Assembly (NCBI GenBank): GCA_029202845.1
Contig: CP119315.1
Location: 751,501 to 815,500 of the forward strand
Source: Candidatus Sphingomonas colombiensis
Lineage (GTDB): Bacteria > Pseudomonadota > Alphaproteobacteria > Sphingomonadales > Sphingomonadaceae
DNA: 64,000 nucleotides
Direction of reading: 5' to 3'
The notes under the pieces are model-generated. The model saw nothing but the letters and a program-made list of their open reading frames with translations. It did not search any database and had not been told where the DNA came from. Positions 50,054-58,716 of the stretch are shown here, piece after piece (the stretch's first letter is position 1; the number at the start of each line of letters is the position of its first letter). Both the position numbers and the translations under genes were made by a program.

Positions 50054-50971
50054 TCACCCGGCGCGATTGATCATCCTGACAAGCCGCGTGAGCGTATCGA
50101 GCACCGGCGTCGCCACCCCGTGCGCCGCGCCCTTTTTGGCCAGCTGCCCCGCGATCGAGTCGATCTCCGTCGGCCGGCCGGCGAGCACGTCCTGCAACAT
50201 CGATGGCTGATGCGGCCCGTGTTCGGCCCATGCGTGCGCGATGATCGCGCGCACCCGCGCCTGATCGACCGGCACGCCGCACGCCGCCGCGACCGCGAAC
50301 GCTTCACCCATAATCGCCTCCGCGAGCGGCCCTCCGTCCGGGTGGCCCGCCATCCCACCCACCGTCTGCCGGGTGAGCGCGGCGACCGGGTTCATCACCG
50401 TGTTGAAGATCACCTTTTCCCAGATCGCGGTGGCGACCTCGGGATCGGCATGGGCCTCGATCCCCGCCTTGCTCAACGCCGTGGCGATTTGTTCCAGCGC
50501 GGGGTCCGCCGTGCCGGATTGGCTCCACAGCCGGACATGGCCCTTGCCATGCGACCCGACATGCCCCGGCCCCTTCAAGTCCGCCGGCACATCCGTCATC
50601 CCGATCGCGACCGGCACGCCGGGCAGTGCGTCGGCGATCCGCTCGCCGGTGCCCAGCCCGTTCTGGAGCGTCAGCGCCCATGTGTCGGGGCCGGTGAGAT
50701 GCGCGGCGGCCTCCAGCGCGTCGGCGGTGTGATAGCCTTTGGTGAAGACGATCAGCAGGTCGACCGGCCCCGCGAACGCATCCGCCGTCCCGGCCCTTAT
50801 CCCGGTAACGATCAGCCCGCCCTCATCCAGATCGAGCCGCAGCCCATCGCGATTGATCGCGGCGATGTGCGGCGGGTTCACATCGACGAGCCGCACATCG
50901 TGCCCGGCAAGCGCCAGCCGCCCGCCGAACAGGCTGCCCATCGCGCCCGCGCCGATCACCGCGATCTTCAT
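50054..50971 (-). CDS. 2-dehydropantoate 2-reductase family protein
   Basis: The 305-residue NADPH-dependent reductase has GAGAMGSLFGGRLALAG at the N-terminus, the family Lys in TKGYHT, NGLGTGERIA, and the C-terminal helical domain with KVIFNTVMNPVAALT. True PanE makes pantoate. Many paralogues act on other 2-oxoacids, and the operon here is catabolic rather than pantothenate-related. It is third in the operon, 22 bases after the first SnoaL-like protein. Confidence 0.85.
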   Translation of the reverse strand: MKIAVIGAGAMGSLFGGRLALAGHDVRLVDVNPPHIAAINRDGLRLDLDEGGLIVTGIRAGTADAFAGPVDLLIVFTKGYHTADALEAAAHLTGPDTWALTLQNGLGTGERIADALPGVPVAIGMTDVPADLKGPGHVGSHGKGHVRLWSQSGTADPALEQIATALSKAGIEAHADPEVATAIWEKVIFNTVMNPVAALTRQTVGGMAGHPDGGPLAEAIMGEAFAVAAACGVPVDQARVRAIIAHAWAEHGPHQPSMLQDVLAGRPTEIDSIAGQLAKKGAAHGVATPVLDTLTRLVRMINRAG

Positions 50972-50993
50972 GGCCCCTCCCCTTCCGAGCCGA

Positions 50994-51839
50994 TCAGCGC
51001 GGCGGCTGCGCCGGGGCGGGTTGCGGCTGGCGCTGATTTTCGAGCGACAGCGGCGACCCCGCCGACGAGGAATTGGCGGCCGCGCTCGGGTCCATGCCCT
51101 TGGTCGAGTAACGATCCGTATCCGCCTGGGTCCACGGCCGGCCTGTCACCGGGTTGGGATAGGGGAATGGCGGCACATAATGGCCCGGATAGGCGTCATA
51201 TGGCGCCGATTGCGGCGCATCGGGCGGGAAATCCTTGCTCGGCCCGTTGTTGCCGAACGACGATTGCGCCCAGCCCTTGTCATATGGCGTGAAATAGGTG
51301 CCGTACCAGCGCATCATGCTGAACTTCCACACGCCGTTTTCCTTGACGTAGCCGATGTCATAGGTGCCCTCGGCCCACAGCCCCATCTTCTGCCACATGC
51401 CGATCTGGATGAAGGCGCGCCAGCGACCCGTCGCGGTCTTGCCGTCAGGCGCGACATTGGTGACGCCCTGCAGCACCATATGGTTGGATAGCTCACCATC
51501 GGCGAGCCCCAGATGATTGCGACCGATCACCTTGGTGAATAGCGTGTCGACGCCTTTGGCGCCCTTGTAAACGCCGCGCCCAGATATCTCGACCACCGCA
51601 TTCTTCGAGAACAGCGGGACGACCTCACCCCACACCTTCTTGTCGATATAATAGCCGTAAGCGCGGGTGAGGTTTTCGATCTGCGCGCGATCCTCCAGCA
51701 GCGTGGCGCGCTTTTCCAGCACGGCGATGCGAGCGTCTATGCTCTTGGCCGATTGCGCCGACGCCGGAATGGCGGCCACGGCGGTTGCCACGATCGCGCC
51801 GGCAACTCCCGCGCGCATCCAGGTCCTGATATGCATCAT
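50994..51839 (-). CDS. Secreted SnoaL-like (NTF2-fold) protein, paralogue A
   Basis: This 281-residue protein has a signal peptide (cleaved near ASA-QS) and a short coiled stretch (IDARIAVLEKRATLLEDRAQ). The SnoaL_4-type domain starts IENLTRAYGYYIDKKVWGEV, and a proline-rich tail contains YPGHYVPPFPYPNPVTG. The closely similar paralogue lies 11 bases upstream in the operon. SnoaL-like folds include dehydratases, isomerases and ring-hydroxylation subunits. The conserved Asp near residue 64 (YIDKK) could be catalytic. Exported members are poorly understood. Confidence 0.82.
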   Translation of the reverse strand: MMHIRTWMRAGVAGAIVATAVAAIPASAQSAKSIDARIAVLEKRATLLEDRAQIENLTRAYGYYIDKKVWGEVVPLFSKNAVVEISGRGVYKGAKGVDTLFTKVIGRNHLGLADGELSNHMVLQGVTNVAPDGKTATGRWRAFIQIGMWQKMGLWAEGTYDIGYVKENGVWKFSMMRWYGTYFTPYDKGWAQSSFGNNGPSKDFPPDAPQSAPYDAYPGHYVPPFPYPNPVTGRPWTQADTDRYSTKGMDPSAAANSSSAGSPLSLENQRQPQPAPAQPPR

Positions 51840-51850
51840 CGTCACTCCGA

Positions 51851-52684
51851 TCACTGTGCGGGCTTGGGGGTCGGCGCGGGCGGCATCGCCGATCCCGGCT
51901 GGATCGGCGGCCCGGCGGGGGCGGGCGACATGCCCGTCGTCGAGTATTTGCGGCTTTCCTCGATCGTCCACGGCTTGCCCGTCACCGGGTTCGGATAGTG
52001 GAACGGCGGCACATAATGCCCCGGATAGACGTCATACTGGACAGACTGCGGCGCGTCGGGCGGCGCATCCTTGCTCGGCCCGTTATTCGGCCGCGCACCC
52101 TGCGCCCAGCCCTGCTCATACGGCGCGTAGAAGGTGGCGTAGAAGTGCATGTCGCTGAACTTCCAAACGCCGTTTTCCTTCACATATTCGTTCTCGTAAG
52201 TCCCCTCTGACCAGATGCCGAACATCTTGTGCTGGCCGATCTGGACGAAGGCGCGCCAGCGGCCCTTCGCCGTCTTGCCGTCGGGCGCCACATCGGTGAC
52301 GCCTTGGAGGATCATATGGTTGAACAGCCCGCCGGGACGCAGGCCGATCTGGCCGCCCCCCATCGATTGCAGGAACAGGCGCTGCACGCCTTCCTTGCCG
52401 CGATAGACACCGCGCCCGGCGATCTCGACGCGTGCATTGTCGGAGAACAGGTCGGCGACCTCGTTCCAGATCTGCTTGTCGACATAATAGCCATAAGCGC
52501 GGGTGAGATTGTCGATCTGCGCGCGATCCTCCAGCCGCTCGATTCGCGTTTCCAGCGCGGCGAGCTTGCGCTCGGCGGCGGTTTGCGCGGTCGCGGCCGA
52601 CGAAACCGTCACGGCCGCCACAGCAGCGGCGGCGAGCAGCGCGCCCTTACCCGCATTACGCAATGAAAGCGGCGATTCGGCCAT
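51851..52684 (-). CDS. Secreted SnoaL-like (NTF2-fold) protein, paralogue B
   Basis: The 277-residue protein begins with a signal peptide (cleaved near ATA-QT) and a coiled stretch. The domain begins IDNLTRAYGYYVDKQIWNEV and the tail YPGHYVPPFHYPNPVTGKPW is almost the same as in paralogue A. The two share long blocks (for example DRAQI-NLTRAYGYY and VTDVAPDGKTAKGRWRAF against VTNVAPDGKTATGRWRAF). It is the first gene of the seven-gene minus operon. GAGGGAGGGA precedes the ATG. Confidence 0.82.
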   Translation of the reverse strand: MAESPLSLRNAGKGALLAAAAVAAVTVSSAATAQTAAERKLAALETRIERLEDRAQIDNLTRAYGYYVDKQIWNEVADLFSDNARVEIAGRGVYRGKEGVQRLFLQSMGGGQIGLRPGGLFNHMILQGVTDVAPDGKTAKGRWRAFVQIGQHKMFGIWSEGTYENEYVKENGVWKFSDMHFYATFYAPYEQGWAQGARPNNGPSKDAPPDAPQSVQYDVYPGHYVPPFHYPNPVTGKPWTIEESRKYSTTGMSPAPAGPPIQPGSAMPPAPTPKPAQ

Positions 52685-52718
52685 CAGTCCCTCCCTCGTA
52701 ATTTCCGGCTTCGGGCCG

Positions 52719-52753
52719 GCGTTCGTTGCGTGATCGCTACCAGCAACGAACGC
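52719..52753. promoter_or_regulatory. Perfect 11-bp inverted repeat in the divergent promoter region
   Basis: GCGTTCGTTGC (52719-52729) and GCAACGAACGC (52743-52753) are exact complements around a 13-base spacer. The site is 35 bases upstream of the paralogue B start and about 209 bases upstream of the HbpS gene. An extra copy of the right arm's sense (CAACGAACGCAACAAAC) continues to its right, giving a near-direct repeat. The size and position suggest an operator for the whole locus. The regulator could be the MarR protein at 62.0 kb or another one. Confidence 0.6.
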
Positions 52754-52961
52754 AACAAACAAGTTTGATCTCACACTAGTTTCTGTTAGGCTGGTTCCAA
52801 CGAGAATAGCGGCGGCGGCTTTTCCGCCACGCGGAATTAAGGTTCGGGGGAGGCGACTCGTGGTCCAACGCGATGCTTTGCAATCACATCGCTTGTCAGA
52901 CGCGCTGGCAGGCAACGACCATGGTCGCGCCCAATCCAGAATCATCAAGGGAGGGATGCCG

Positions 52962-53489
52962 ATGAATAACACGCTGAAATACGCCAGTGCCGCGCTGTTG
53001 GCCGCCTGCGCGCTGCAACCGCTTGCCGCCGCCGAGCCGAAACAGGGGCCGAAACCAACCACCGCGCCGGTACAAAGTCTGCCGGTGCTGAGTTCGGTTG
53101 GCGTGCAGGCGGTGATGAACGCCGCGATCGCCAAAGCCACGTCGAACGGCTGGGGCTCGTCGATCGCGGTGGTCGACAATGCCGGCAAGCTGCTCGCCTT
53201 CCACCGCACCGATGGCGCACCGATGGGCACGATCGACACCGCGCTCGGCAAGGCGACTACCGCGATCATGTTCAAGGCGCCGACCGCGATGATCAGCCAG
53301 ATGGTGTCGCAGAATGCGGCAATGGCCACGATCCCCGGCGTGGTCGCCGTCCCGGGCGGCTATCCGATCACCTACAACGGTCAGGTGATCGGTGCGATCG
53401 GCGTCAGCGGCGGCATGGCTGGCGAGGATGATGTCATCGCCAAGGCCGGGATGGATGCGCTGCCCGGCGGGATGGCCGCCGCCAAATGA
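52962..53489 (+). CDS. Secreted heme-binding protein, GlcG/HbpS family
   Basis: The 175-residue protein has a signal peptide (cleaved near PLAA-AE) and one GlcG/HbpS (DUF336) domain with SIAVVDNAGKLLAFHRTDGA, FKAPTAMISQ and GVVAVPGGYPITYNGQVIGAIGVSG-type blocks. Family members bind heme or small ligands and GlcG lies in glycolate operons. The ATG at 52962 is preceded by AGGGAGG at six bases, better than the upstream in-frame ATG at 52956. Its stop overlaps the transporter start. Confidence 0.88.
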   Translation: MNNTLKYASAALLAACALQPLAAAEPKQGPKPTTAPVQSLPVLSSVGVQAVMNAAIAKATSNGWGSSIAVVDNAGKLLAFHRTDGAPMGTIDTALGKATTAIMFKAPTAMISQMVSQNAAMATIPGVVAVPGGYPITYNGQVIGAIGVSGGMAGEDDVIAKAGMDALPGGMAAAK

Positions 53490-54853
53490 GCAGGTTCGCC
53501 GCCGAACACGGCATCGATTTCGATATCGGAAAGGCGATCGATGCGGGGCGCTGGACCGGCTACCAAAAGCTGGTCCTGCTCCTCGTCGGATGCGCGGTGA
53601 TCTTCGACGGGTTCGACAACCAGTCGCTTGGATTCGCCGCGCCCGCGATCATCAAGGATTGGGGCATATCCAAGGAGATGCTGTCGCCGGTGATGGCGAT
53701 CGGCCAGTTCGGGATGATGTTCGGCGCCGCGCTCGGCGGCATGATCGGCGATCGCTTCGGTCGCAAGACCGCGCTGGTCGGCAGCGTGCTGACGTTCGGC
53801 GTGCTGACCGGCTGCATCGCCTTCTCTAACAGCCTGTTCGTGATCGGCGCGTTGCGGCTGGTGGCGAATATCGGGCTTGGCGCCGCCTTCCCCAACGCCG
53901 CCGCGCTCGTTTCGGAATACACCCCCGCGCGCAACCGCAGCCTTGGCGTGACCGCGAGCATCGTATGCGTGCCGCTGGGTGGCGTGGTGGGCGGGCTGAT
54001 CGCGGCGCAGGTGCTGCCGATCTTCGGCTGGCGCATGTTGTTCGCCGCTGCCGGCGGCGCGACGCTAACGGTCGCGCTGCTTCTTATCCTGTGCCTGCCG
54101 GAATCGACGCGCTTCCTGCTGCGCCGTGAAGGCGACACCCCCAGATTGCGCAAGCTGCTCGCGCGCGTCGGCCTAGACGTGCCCGCCGATGCGCGACTGG
54201 TGGATATCGGCGAGCAGGATGAGGGCCAGCATGGCAAGTCGCCCCTGGCCGCGCTGTTTTCCGGTGCATGGCGGCATGACACGATCGCGCTGTGGGCGGC
54301 GTTCGGTGCATGCCTGTTCGCGGTCTATACCGCGTTCAGCTGGCTGCCGACGATGCTGTCCGATGCGGGGTTCGATCTCGCCTTTTCCAGTCAGGGCCTC
54401 ACCGCCTTCAACATCGGCGGGGTTATCGCCGCGCTGACCGGCGCGTGGCTGATCGGGCACAAGGGCTCGAAGCTGCCGATGGTCGTGATGGCGATCGGGG
54501 GCGTGCTGGGGGCCGGCGTGATGCTCGCCACCCCGCTCGATCCCGCCGGATCGCATCTGATGCTGATCCTGATCCTCGGCATCGAGGGCGCGTTCATCAA
54601 CGGCGTCCAGACTACACTCTATGCGCTCGCGGCGAACGTCTATCCCACCGCGATCCGCGCCACCGGTGTCGGCAGCGCGACCAGCGTCGGGCGGATCGGC
54701 GCGATCGCCAGTTCGTTCGGCGGCGCGCTTGCGCTCCACGCGCTCGGGGCAACCGGGCTCAGCCTGATGCTGCTCGTCGCGATGGGCGCCACCGCGATCG
54801 CACTGCTGAGCGTCCACCGCCACTTCCAGCCAGCCCATTCCAACGGAGTTTGA
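53486..54853 (+). CDS. MFS transporter, aromatic acid:H+ symporter type
   Basis: The 455-residue protein has twelve hydrophobic segments and the aromatic acid:H+ symporter features FDGFDNQSLGFAAPAI in helix 1, DRFGRKT in loop 2-3, and LPESTRFLLRR after helix 6. It probably imports an aromatic carboxylate with a proton. It overlaps the HbpS gene by 4 bases and the aldehyde dehydrogenase starts within its stop codon. This places uptake next to the enzymes that follow. Confidence 0.9.
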   Translation: MSRFAAEHGIDFDIGKAIDAGRWTGYQKLVLLLVGCAVIFDGFDNQSLGFAAPAIIKDWGISKEMLSPVMAIGQFGMMFGAALGGMIGDRFGRKTALVGSVLTFGVLTGCIAFSNSLFVIGALRLVANIGLGAAFPNAAALVSEYTPARNRSLGVTASIVCVPLGGVVGGLIAAQVLPIFGWRMLFAAAGGATLTVALLLILCLPESTRFLLRREGDTPRLRKLLARVGLDVPADARLVDIGEQDEGQHGKSPLAALFSGAWRHDTIALWAAFGACLFAVYTAFSWLPTMLSDAGFDLAFSSQGLTAFNIGGVIAALTGAWLIGHKGSKLPMVVMAIGGVLGAGVMLATPLDPAGSHLMLILILGIEGAFINGVQTTLYALAANVYPTAIRATGVGSATSVGRIGAIASSFGGALALHALGATGLSLMLLVAMGATAIALLSVHRHFQPAHSNGV

Positions 54854-56301
54854 TGATGACCGTCCAATTGCTGATCGACGGCGAAAGCGTCGCCGCCACC
54901 GGCAATGCCACGTTCGAGCGGCTCGATCCCGCCGGCCAACGCGTGGCGACGACCGCCGCCGCCGCCACGCTGGATGACGCGCGCCGCGCGTGCGAGGCGG
55001 CCAGACGCGCCTTCCCCGCATGGTCGAAAATGGGGCCGAACGCGCGGCGTGACCTGTTGCTGCGCGCCGCCGATGCGCTCGCCGCGCGGGGGGACGAATT
55101 CGCCGCGTTGATGCGGGCCGAAATCGGCGCGACGCGCGGCTGGGCGGCGTTCAACGTCAAGCTCGCCGCCGGGATATTGCGCGAGGCGGCCGCGATGACG
55201 ACGCAGATTTCGGGCGAGGTGATCCCGTCTGACAAGCCCGGCACGATTGCGCTGGCGGTGCGACAGGCGGCGGGCGTCAGCCTTGGCATCGCGCCATGGA
55301 ACGCGCCGGTGATCCTGGCGGTGCGCGCGATCGCGATGCCGCTCGCCTGCGGCAATAGCGTGATCCTCAAGGCGTCCGAAATCTGCCCCGCCACGCATCG
55401 GCTGATCGGGCAGGTGCTGCATGACGCAGGGCTGCCCAAAGGCGTCGTCAATGTGCTCACCAATGCGCCCGCCGATGCCGGCGCGCTGGTGGAGGCGCTG
55501 ATCGCGCACCCCGCGGTGCGCCGCGTGAACTTCACCGGATCGACCAAGGTGGGCCGGATCATCGCCGAAGTCTCCGCGCGCCATCTGAAGCCCGCGCTGC
55601 TCGAACTTGGCGGCAAGGCCCCGTTCGTCGTGCTCGACGATGCCGATCTCGATGCGGCGGTCGATGGCGCGGCGTTCGGCGCATTCATGAATCAGGGTCA
55701 GATCTGCATGTCGACCGAGCGGATCGTCGTCGATGCCAAGGTGGCCGACGATTTTGCCGCAAGGATGAAGCGCAAGGCCGAAAGCCTGCGCGCGAGCGGG
55801 GTGGACGATGGCGCCGCGCAGCTCGGCACGTTGGTTAGCTGCGCGGCCGTCGCAAAGGTGAGCGAGCTGATCGCGGACGCGGTGGAGCATGGCGCGACAT
55901 TGCTTACCGGCGGTGCCAGCGATGGCCCGGTGATGCAGCCGGCGGTGCTCGATCACGTCACCCCGGCGATGCGCATCTATGCCGAAGAATCGTTCGGCCC
56001 GGTGGTCACCATCGTCCGCGCGGAAGGCGACGACGCGCTGGTGGCGGTGGCCAACGATACCGAATTCGGCCTGTCCTCCGCCGTGTTCGGCCGCGACATC
56101 CGCCGCGCGCTCAACGCGGCGCAGCGCATCCAGTCGGGCATCTGCCACATCAACGGCCCGACGGTGCACGACGAGGCCCAGATGCCCTTCGGCGGCGTCA
56201 AGGACAGTGGCTACGGCCGCTTCGGCGGCAAGGCGGCGATCGCCGAATTCACCGATCTGCGCTGGATCACCATCGAGGACGAGCAGCATTACCCGTTCTG
56301 A
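54853..56301 (+). CDS. Aldehyde dehydrogenase (vanillin/salicylaldehyde/benzaldehyde type)
   Basis: The 482-residue NAD(P)+-dependent enzyme oxidises an aldehyde to a carboxylate. Key residues are Asn150 (GIAPWNAPV), Glu251 (LELGGKAP) and nucleophile Cys285 (NQGQICMSTER). The similarity is to aromatic aldehyde dehydrogenases of the vanillin/salicylaldehyde group, judged from memory of the family. The ATG at 54853 overlaps the transporter TGA. The next gene begins 52 bases later. It fits as the last step after a decarboxylase. Confidence 0.9.
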   Translation: MMTVQLLIDGESVAATGNATFERLDPAGQRVATTAAAATLDDARRACEAARRAFPAWSKMGPNARRDLLLRAADALAARGDEFAALMRAEIGATRGWAAFNVKLAAGILREAAAMTTQISGEVIPSDKPGTIALAVRQAAGVSLGIAPWNAPVILAVRAIAMPLACGNSVILKASEICPATHRLIGQVLHDAGLPKGVVNVLTNAPADAGALVEALIAHPAVRRVNFTGSTKVGRIIAEVSARHLKPALLELGGKAPFVVLDDADLDAAVDGAAFGAFMNQGQICMSTERIVVDAKVADDFAARMKRKAESLRASGVDDGAAQLGTLVSCAAVAKVSELIADAVEHGATLLTGGASDGPVMQPAVLDHVTPAMRIYAEESFGPVVTIVRAEGDDALVAVANDTEFGLSSAVFGRDIRRALNAAQRIQSGICHINGPTVHDEAQMPFGGVKDSGYGRFGGKAAIAEFTDLRWITIEDEQHYPF

Positions 56302-56353
56302 TCAGCCCGACGGCCGCGCACTTCAGCAAAATTTCACACCAGGAAATAACGAA

Positions 56354-58063
56354 ATGTACACAGCGAGCACTGCCTTCCTCGAAGCCCTGACGGAAGCAGG
56401 CGTCTCTTATATCTTCGCCAATTTCGGCAGCGACCATCCGGCGCTGGTGGAGGCGATCGCGGAAGCACGGGCTAACGGACGCAAGATCCCCAAGGTGATC
56501 ACCGCGCCGTTCGAGATGGTCGGCCTGTCGGCCGCGCAGGGGTTCGCGCAGGTCACCGGCAAGCCGCAGGCAGTGGTGGTGCATGTCGAATGCGGCACGC
56601 AATCGCTCGCTGGCGCGGTGCACAATGCCGCCAAGGGGCGCGCGCCGGTGCTGATCTTCGCCGGCCTCTCGCCCTTCACGCAGGAAGGCGAATTGAAGGG
56701 CAGCCGCAACGAATTCATCCAATGGATTCAGGATGTTTACGATCAGCGCGGCATCGTCCGCGAATATATGAAATATGACAATGAGTTCCGCACCGGAACC
56801 AACGTCAAGCAGATCGTCCATCGCGCGATGCAATTCGCCAACAGCGATCCCAAGGGTCCGGTCTATCTGGTCGGCGCACGCGAGGTGATGGAGGAAACCG
56901 TCGAGCCGGTGACGATCGACATGGCGCATTGGCAACCGGTCCAGCCGGGTGCGCTGCCCGCCGAAGGCGTCGCGACGATCCTCTCCGCGATCGCCGGCGC
57001 GAAACGGCCGATCGTCGTCACCTCCTTCGCCGGGCGTAACCCGGAAGCGGTGGGCGAACTGGTGCGCTTCTGCGAGGCGCTGGGCGTCGGCGTGCTGGAA
57101 TCGGTGCCGAGCGCGCTCAATTTCCCGCACAGCAATGCGCTCTATCAGGGCAGCCACTGGAACCACCCGTTCCAGAATGCGGTGCTGGCGGAGGCGGACG
57201 TGGTGCTGGTGCTCGACAGCGACGTGCCGTGGATTCCCACGGTCAGCCGCCCGCGCGACGACGCGCGCATCTTCCACATCGACGTCGATCCGCTCAAACA
57301 GTCGATGCCGCTCTGGTATATCCCCGCCGTCCAGTCGTTCCGCGCCGACGCGGCGACGGCATTGCGCCAGCTCAATCAGGGCATCGCGGCGCTGGCTGTT
57401 GATTCCGCCCACGTGGCGGCGCGGCGAGATCATTTCGCCGGCCTTCACCAGCAACGCGCCGCGTGGCTCGCCGAGCGCGAAAAGCCGGCCGAGCATCTGA
57501 CGACCGAACATGTGATGGCGCGGCTGCGCACGATGCTCGGCGACGACAGCATTGTCCTCAACGAAGGCATCACCAACTATCCCGAGATCTTGAACCATAT
57601 CGCGCCGGACAATCCCGGCACCTTCTTCGCCAGCGGGGGCGGGTCGCTCGGCTGGAACGGCGGGGCGGCGATCGGCGCCAAGCTCGCCGCGCCGGAGAAA
57701 ACGGTCGTCGCGGTGACGGGCGACGGCTCATACATGTTTTCCGTGCCCTCATCGGTTCACTGGATGGCGCGGCACTACAAGGCGCCGTTCCTGCACATCG
57801 TGCTCAACAATCGCGGGTGGAAGGCGCCGCGCTTCTCCGCGCTCGCGGTGCATCCGAACGGCTATGCCGCGAATACCGACGATCTCGACGTCAATTTCGA
57901 TCCGCCGCCGGATTATGCCGGCATCGCGGCGGCGGCGGGCGGCGCTTACGCCCGCGCCGTGAAGGAGGTCGCCGAGGTGGACGAGGCACTGACCGAAGCG
58001 CTCCGCGTGGTGCGCGAAGAGGGTCGCTGCGCGGTGCTCGACATCTGGCTCCCGCGCGACTGA
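56354..58063 (+). CDS. ThDP-dependent enzyme, benzoylformate decarboxylase-like
   Basis: The 569-residue protein has the N-terminal pyrimidine domain with Ser26 (FGSDHP) and Glu54 (APFEM), and His77 (VVHVECGTQS). These are spaced like Ser26, Glu47 and His70 of benzoylformate decarboxylase. The ThDP-binding motif GDGSYMFSV with NN further on lies in the C-terminal domain. Acetolactate synthases lack the His, so a decarboxylase or related activity on a 2-oxoacid is more likely. The gene follows the aldehyde dehydrogenase. Exact chemistry is inferred. Confidence 0.8.
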   Translation: MYTASTAFLEALTEAGVSYIFANFGSDHPALVEAIAEARANGRKIPKVITAPFEMVGLSAAQGFAQVTGKPQAVVVHVECGTQSLAGAVHNAAKGRAPVLIFAGLSPFTQEGELKGSRNEFIQWIQDVYDQRGIVREYMKYDNEFRTGTNVKQIVHRAMQFANSDPKGPVYLVGAREVMEETVEPVTIDMAHWQPVQPGALPAEGVATILSAIAGAKRPIVVTSFAGRNPEAVGELVRFCEALGVGVLESVPSALNFPHSNALYQGSHWNHPFQNAVLAEADVVLVLDSDVPWIPTVSRPRDDARIFHIDVDPLKQSMPLWYIPAVQSFRADAATALRQLNQGIAALAVDSAHVAARRDHFAGLHQQRAAWLAEREKPAEHLTTEHVMARLRTMLGDDSIVLNEGITNYPEILNHIAPDNPGTFFASGGGSLGWNGGAAIGAKLAAPEKTVVAVTGDGSYMFSVPSSVHWMARHYKAPFLHIVLNNRGWKAPRFSALAVHPNGYAANTDDLDVNFDPPPDYAGIAAAAGGAYARAVKEVAEVDEALTEALRVVREEGRCAVLDIWLPRD

Positions 58064-58088
58064 TCCCCCTCCCCCGGCTTGAGCGATT

Positions 58089-58121
58089 GCCCCGCGTGCC
58101 CCACCGGCGCGCGGGGCTTTT
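58089..58121 (+). terminator. Rho-independent terminator after the ThDP enzyme gene
   Basis: GCCCCGCG (58089-58096) pairs with CGCGGGGC (58110-58117), and TTTT follows at 58118-58121. It lies 26 bases after the stop and ends the HbpS-to-ThDP operon. Confidence 0.75.
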
Positions 58122-58162
58122 GCTTACTTGCGCGCGGCACCGATGCGTGACTGAATGGCCCC

Positions 58163-58660
58163 ATGAGCGATATCCGGGGCAACGCGCTTGTCGTCGGCGG
58201 CACCGGGATGCTGGCGCGCGCGACGGACTGGCTGGCGGAACGATCCGACCGCACATTGCTCGCCGCTCGCCACGCATCGCGCGCGGCCTCTACCGATCGT
58301 CGCTTCGAACCACTGGATATCGATTGGAACAGCCCGTCGTTTGAACGCGACCTCACCGCTGCGGTGACACGTCTGCGGCCACTACGCCACGCGCTATTGT
58401 GGTTTCACGATCCGAGCCCGGCGCTGACATGGCTGGCGCCGCTGCTCGGCCAGGCGCGAACGGTCATCCTGCTCGGCAACCTCTCCGGGACCGCGCATTG
58501 GCCGCCCGTGCCGCGCGATTGGGCATTCGTGCGCTTGGGCAGCAAGCCGGCGGGCAACGGCCGGCGCTGGTTGAGCCATCAGGAAATCAGCGATGCCGCG
58601 ATCGCCGCTCTGATCGACGGGCAATCGCGCGTGGTGGGCGATTTGCTGCCCGCAGATTGA
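58163..58660 (+). CDS. Short-chain dehydrogenase-like Rossmann protein (short)
   Basis: The 165-residue protein begins with a Rossmann fold (NALVVGGTGMLARATDWLAE) and continues with strand-helix units, but it lacks the SDR Tyr-x-x-x-Lys. The size and the VGGTGML start match a group of small Rossmann proteins in Bacillus and proteobacteria annotated as short-chain dehydrogenases. It stands alone between two terminators. Catalytic activity is doubtful; nucleotide binding is likely. Confidence 0.7.
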   Translation: MSDIRGNALVVGGTGMLARATDWLAERSDRTLLAARHASRAASTDRRFEPLDIDWNSPSFERDLTAAVTRLRPLRHALLWFHDPSPALTWLAPLLGQARTVILLGNLSGTAHWPPVPRDWAFVRLGSKPAGNGRRWLSHQEISDAAIAALIDGQSRVVGDLLPAD

Positions 58661-58663
58661 AAC

Positions 58664-58697
58664 GGGGCCTCGCTTGCCCGAAAGCCGACGAGGCCCC
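58664..58697. terminator. Bidirectional hairpin between convergent genes
   Basis: GGGGCCTCG (58664-58672) and CGAGGCCCC (58689-58697) form a 9-bp stem around a 16-base loop in which GCTT and AAGC can also pair. It fills the 56-base gap between the short Rossmann gene and the PQQ-type dehydrogenase gene and probably terminates both. Confidence 0.55.
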
Positions 58698-58716
58698 GAC
58701 TCTCCGGAGAGAAGCC

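Noticed and set aside
48965..51292. 775-residue open frame on the plus strand
   Set aside because: It lies antisense to the CocE-type hydrolase and ketopantoate reductase-like genes, is rich in Arg and His as expected from a GC-rich mirror frame, and shows no domain.
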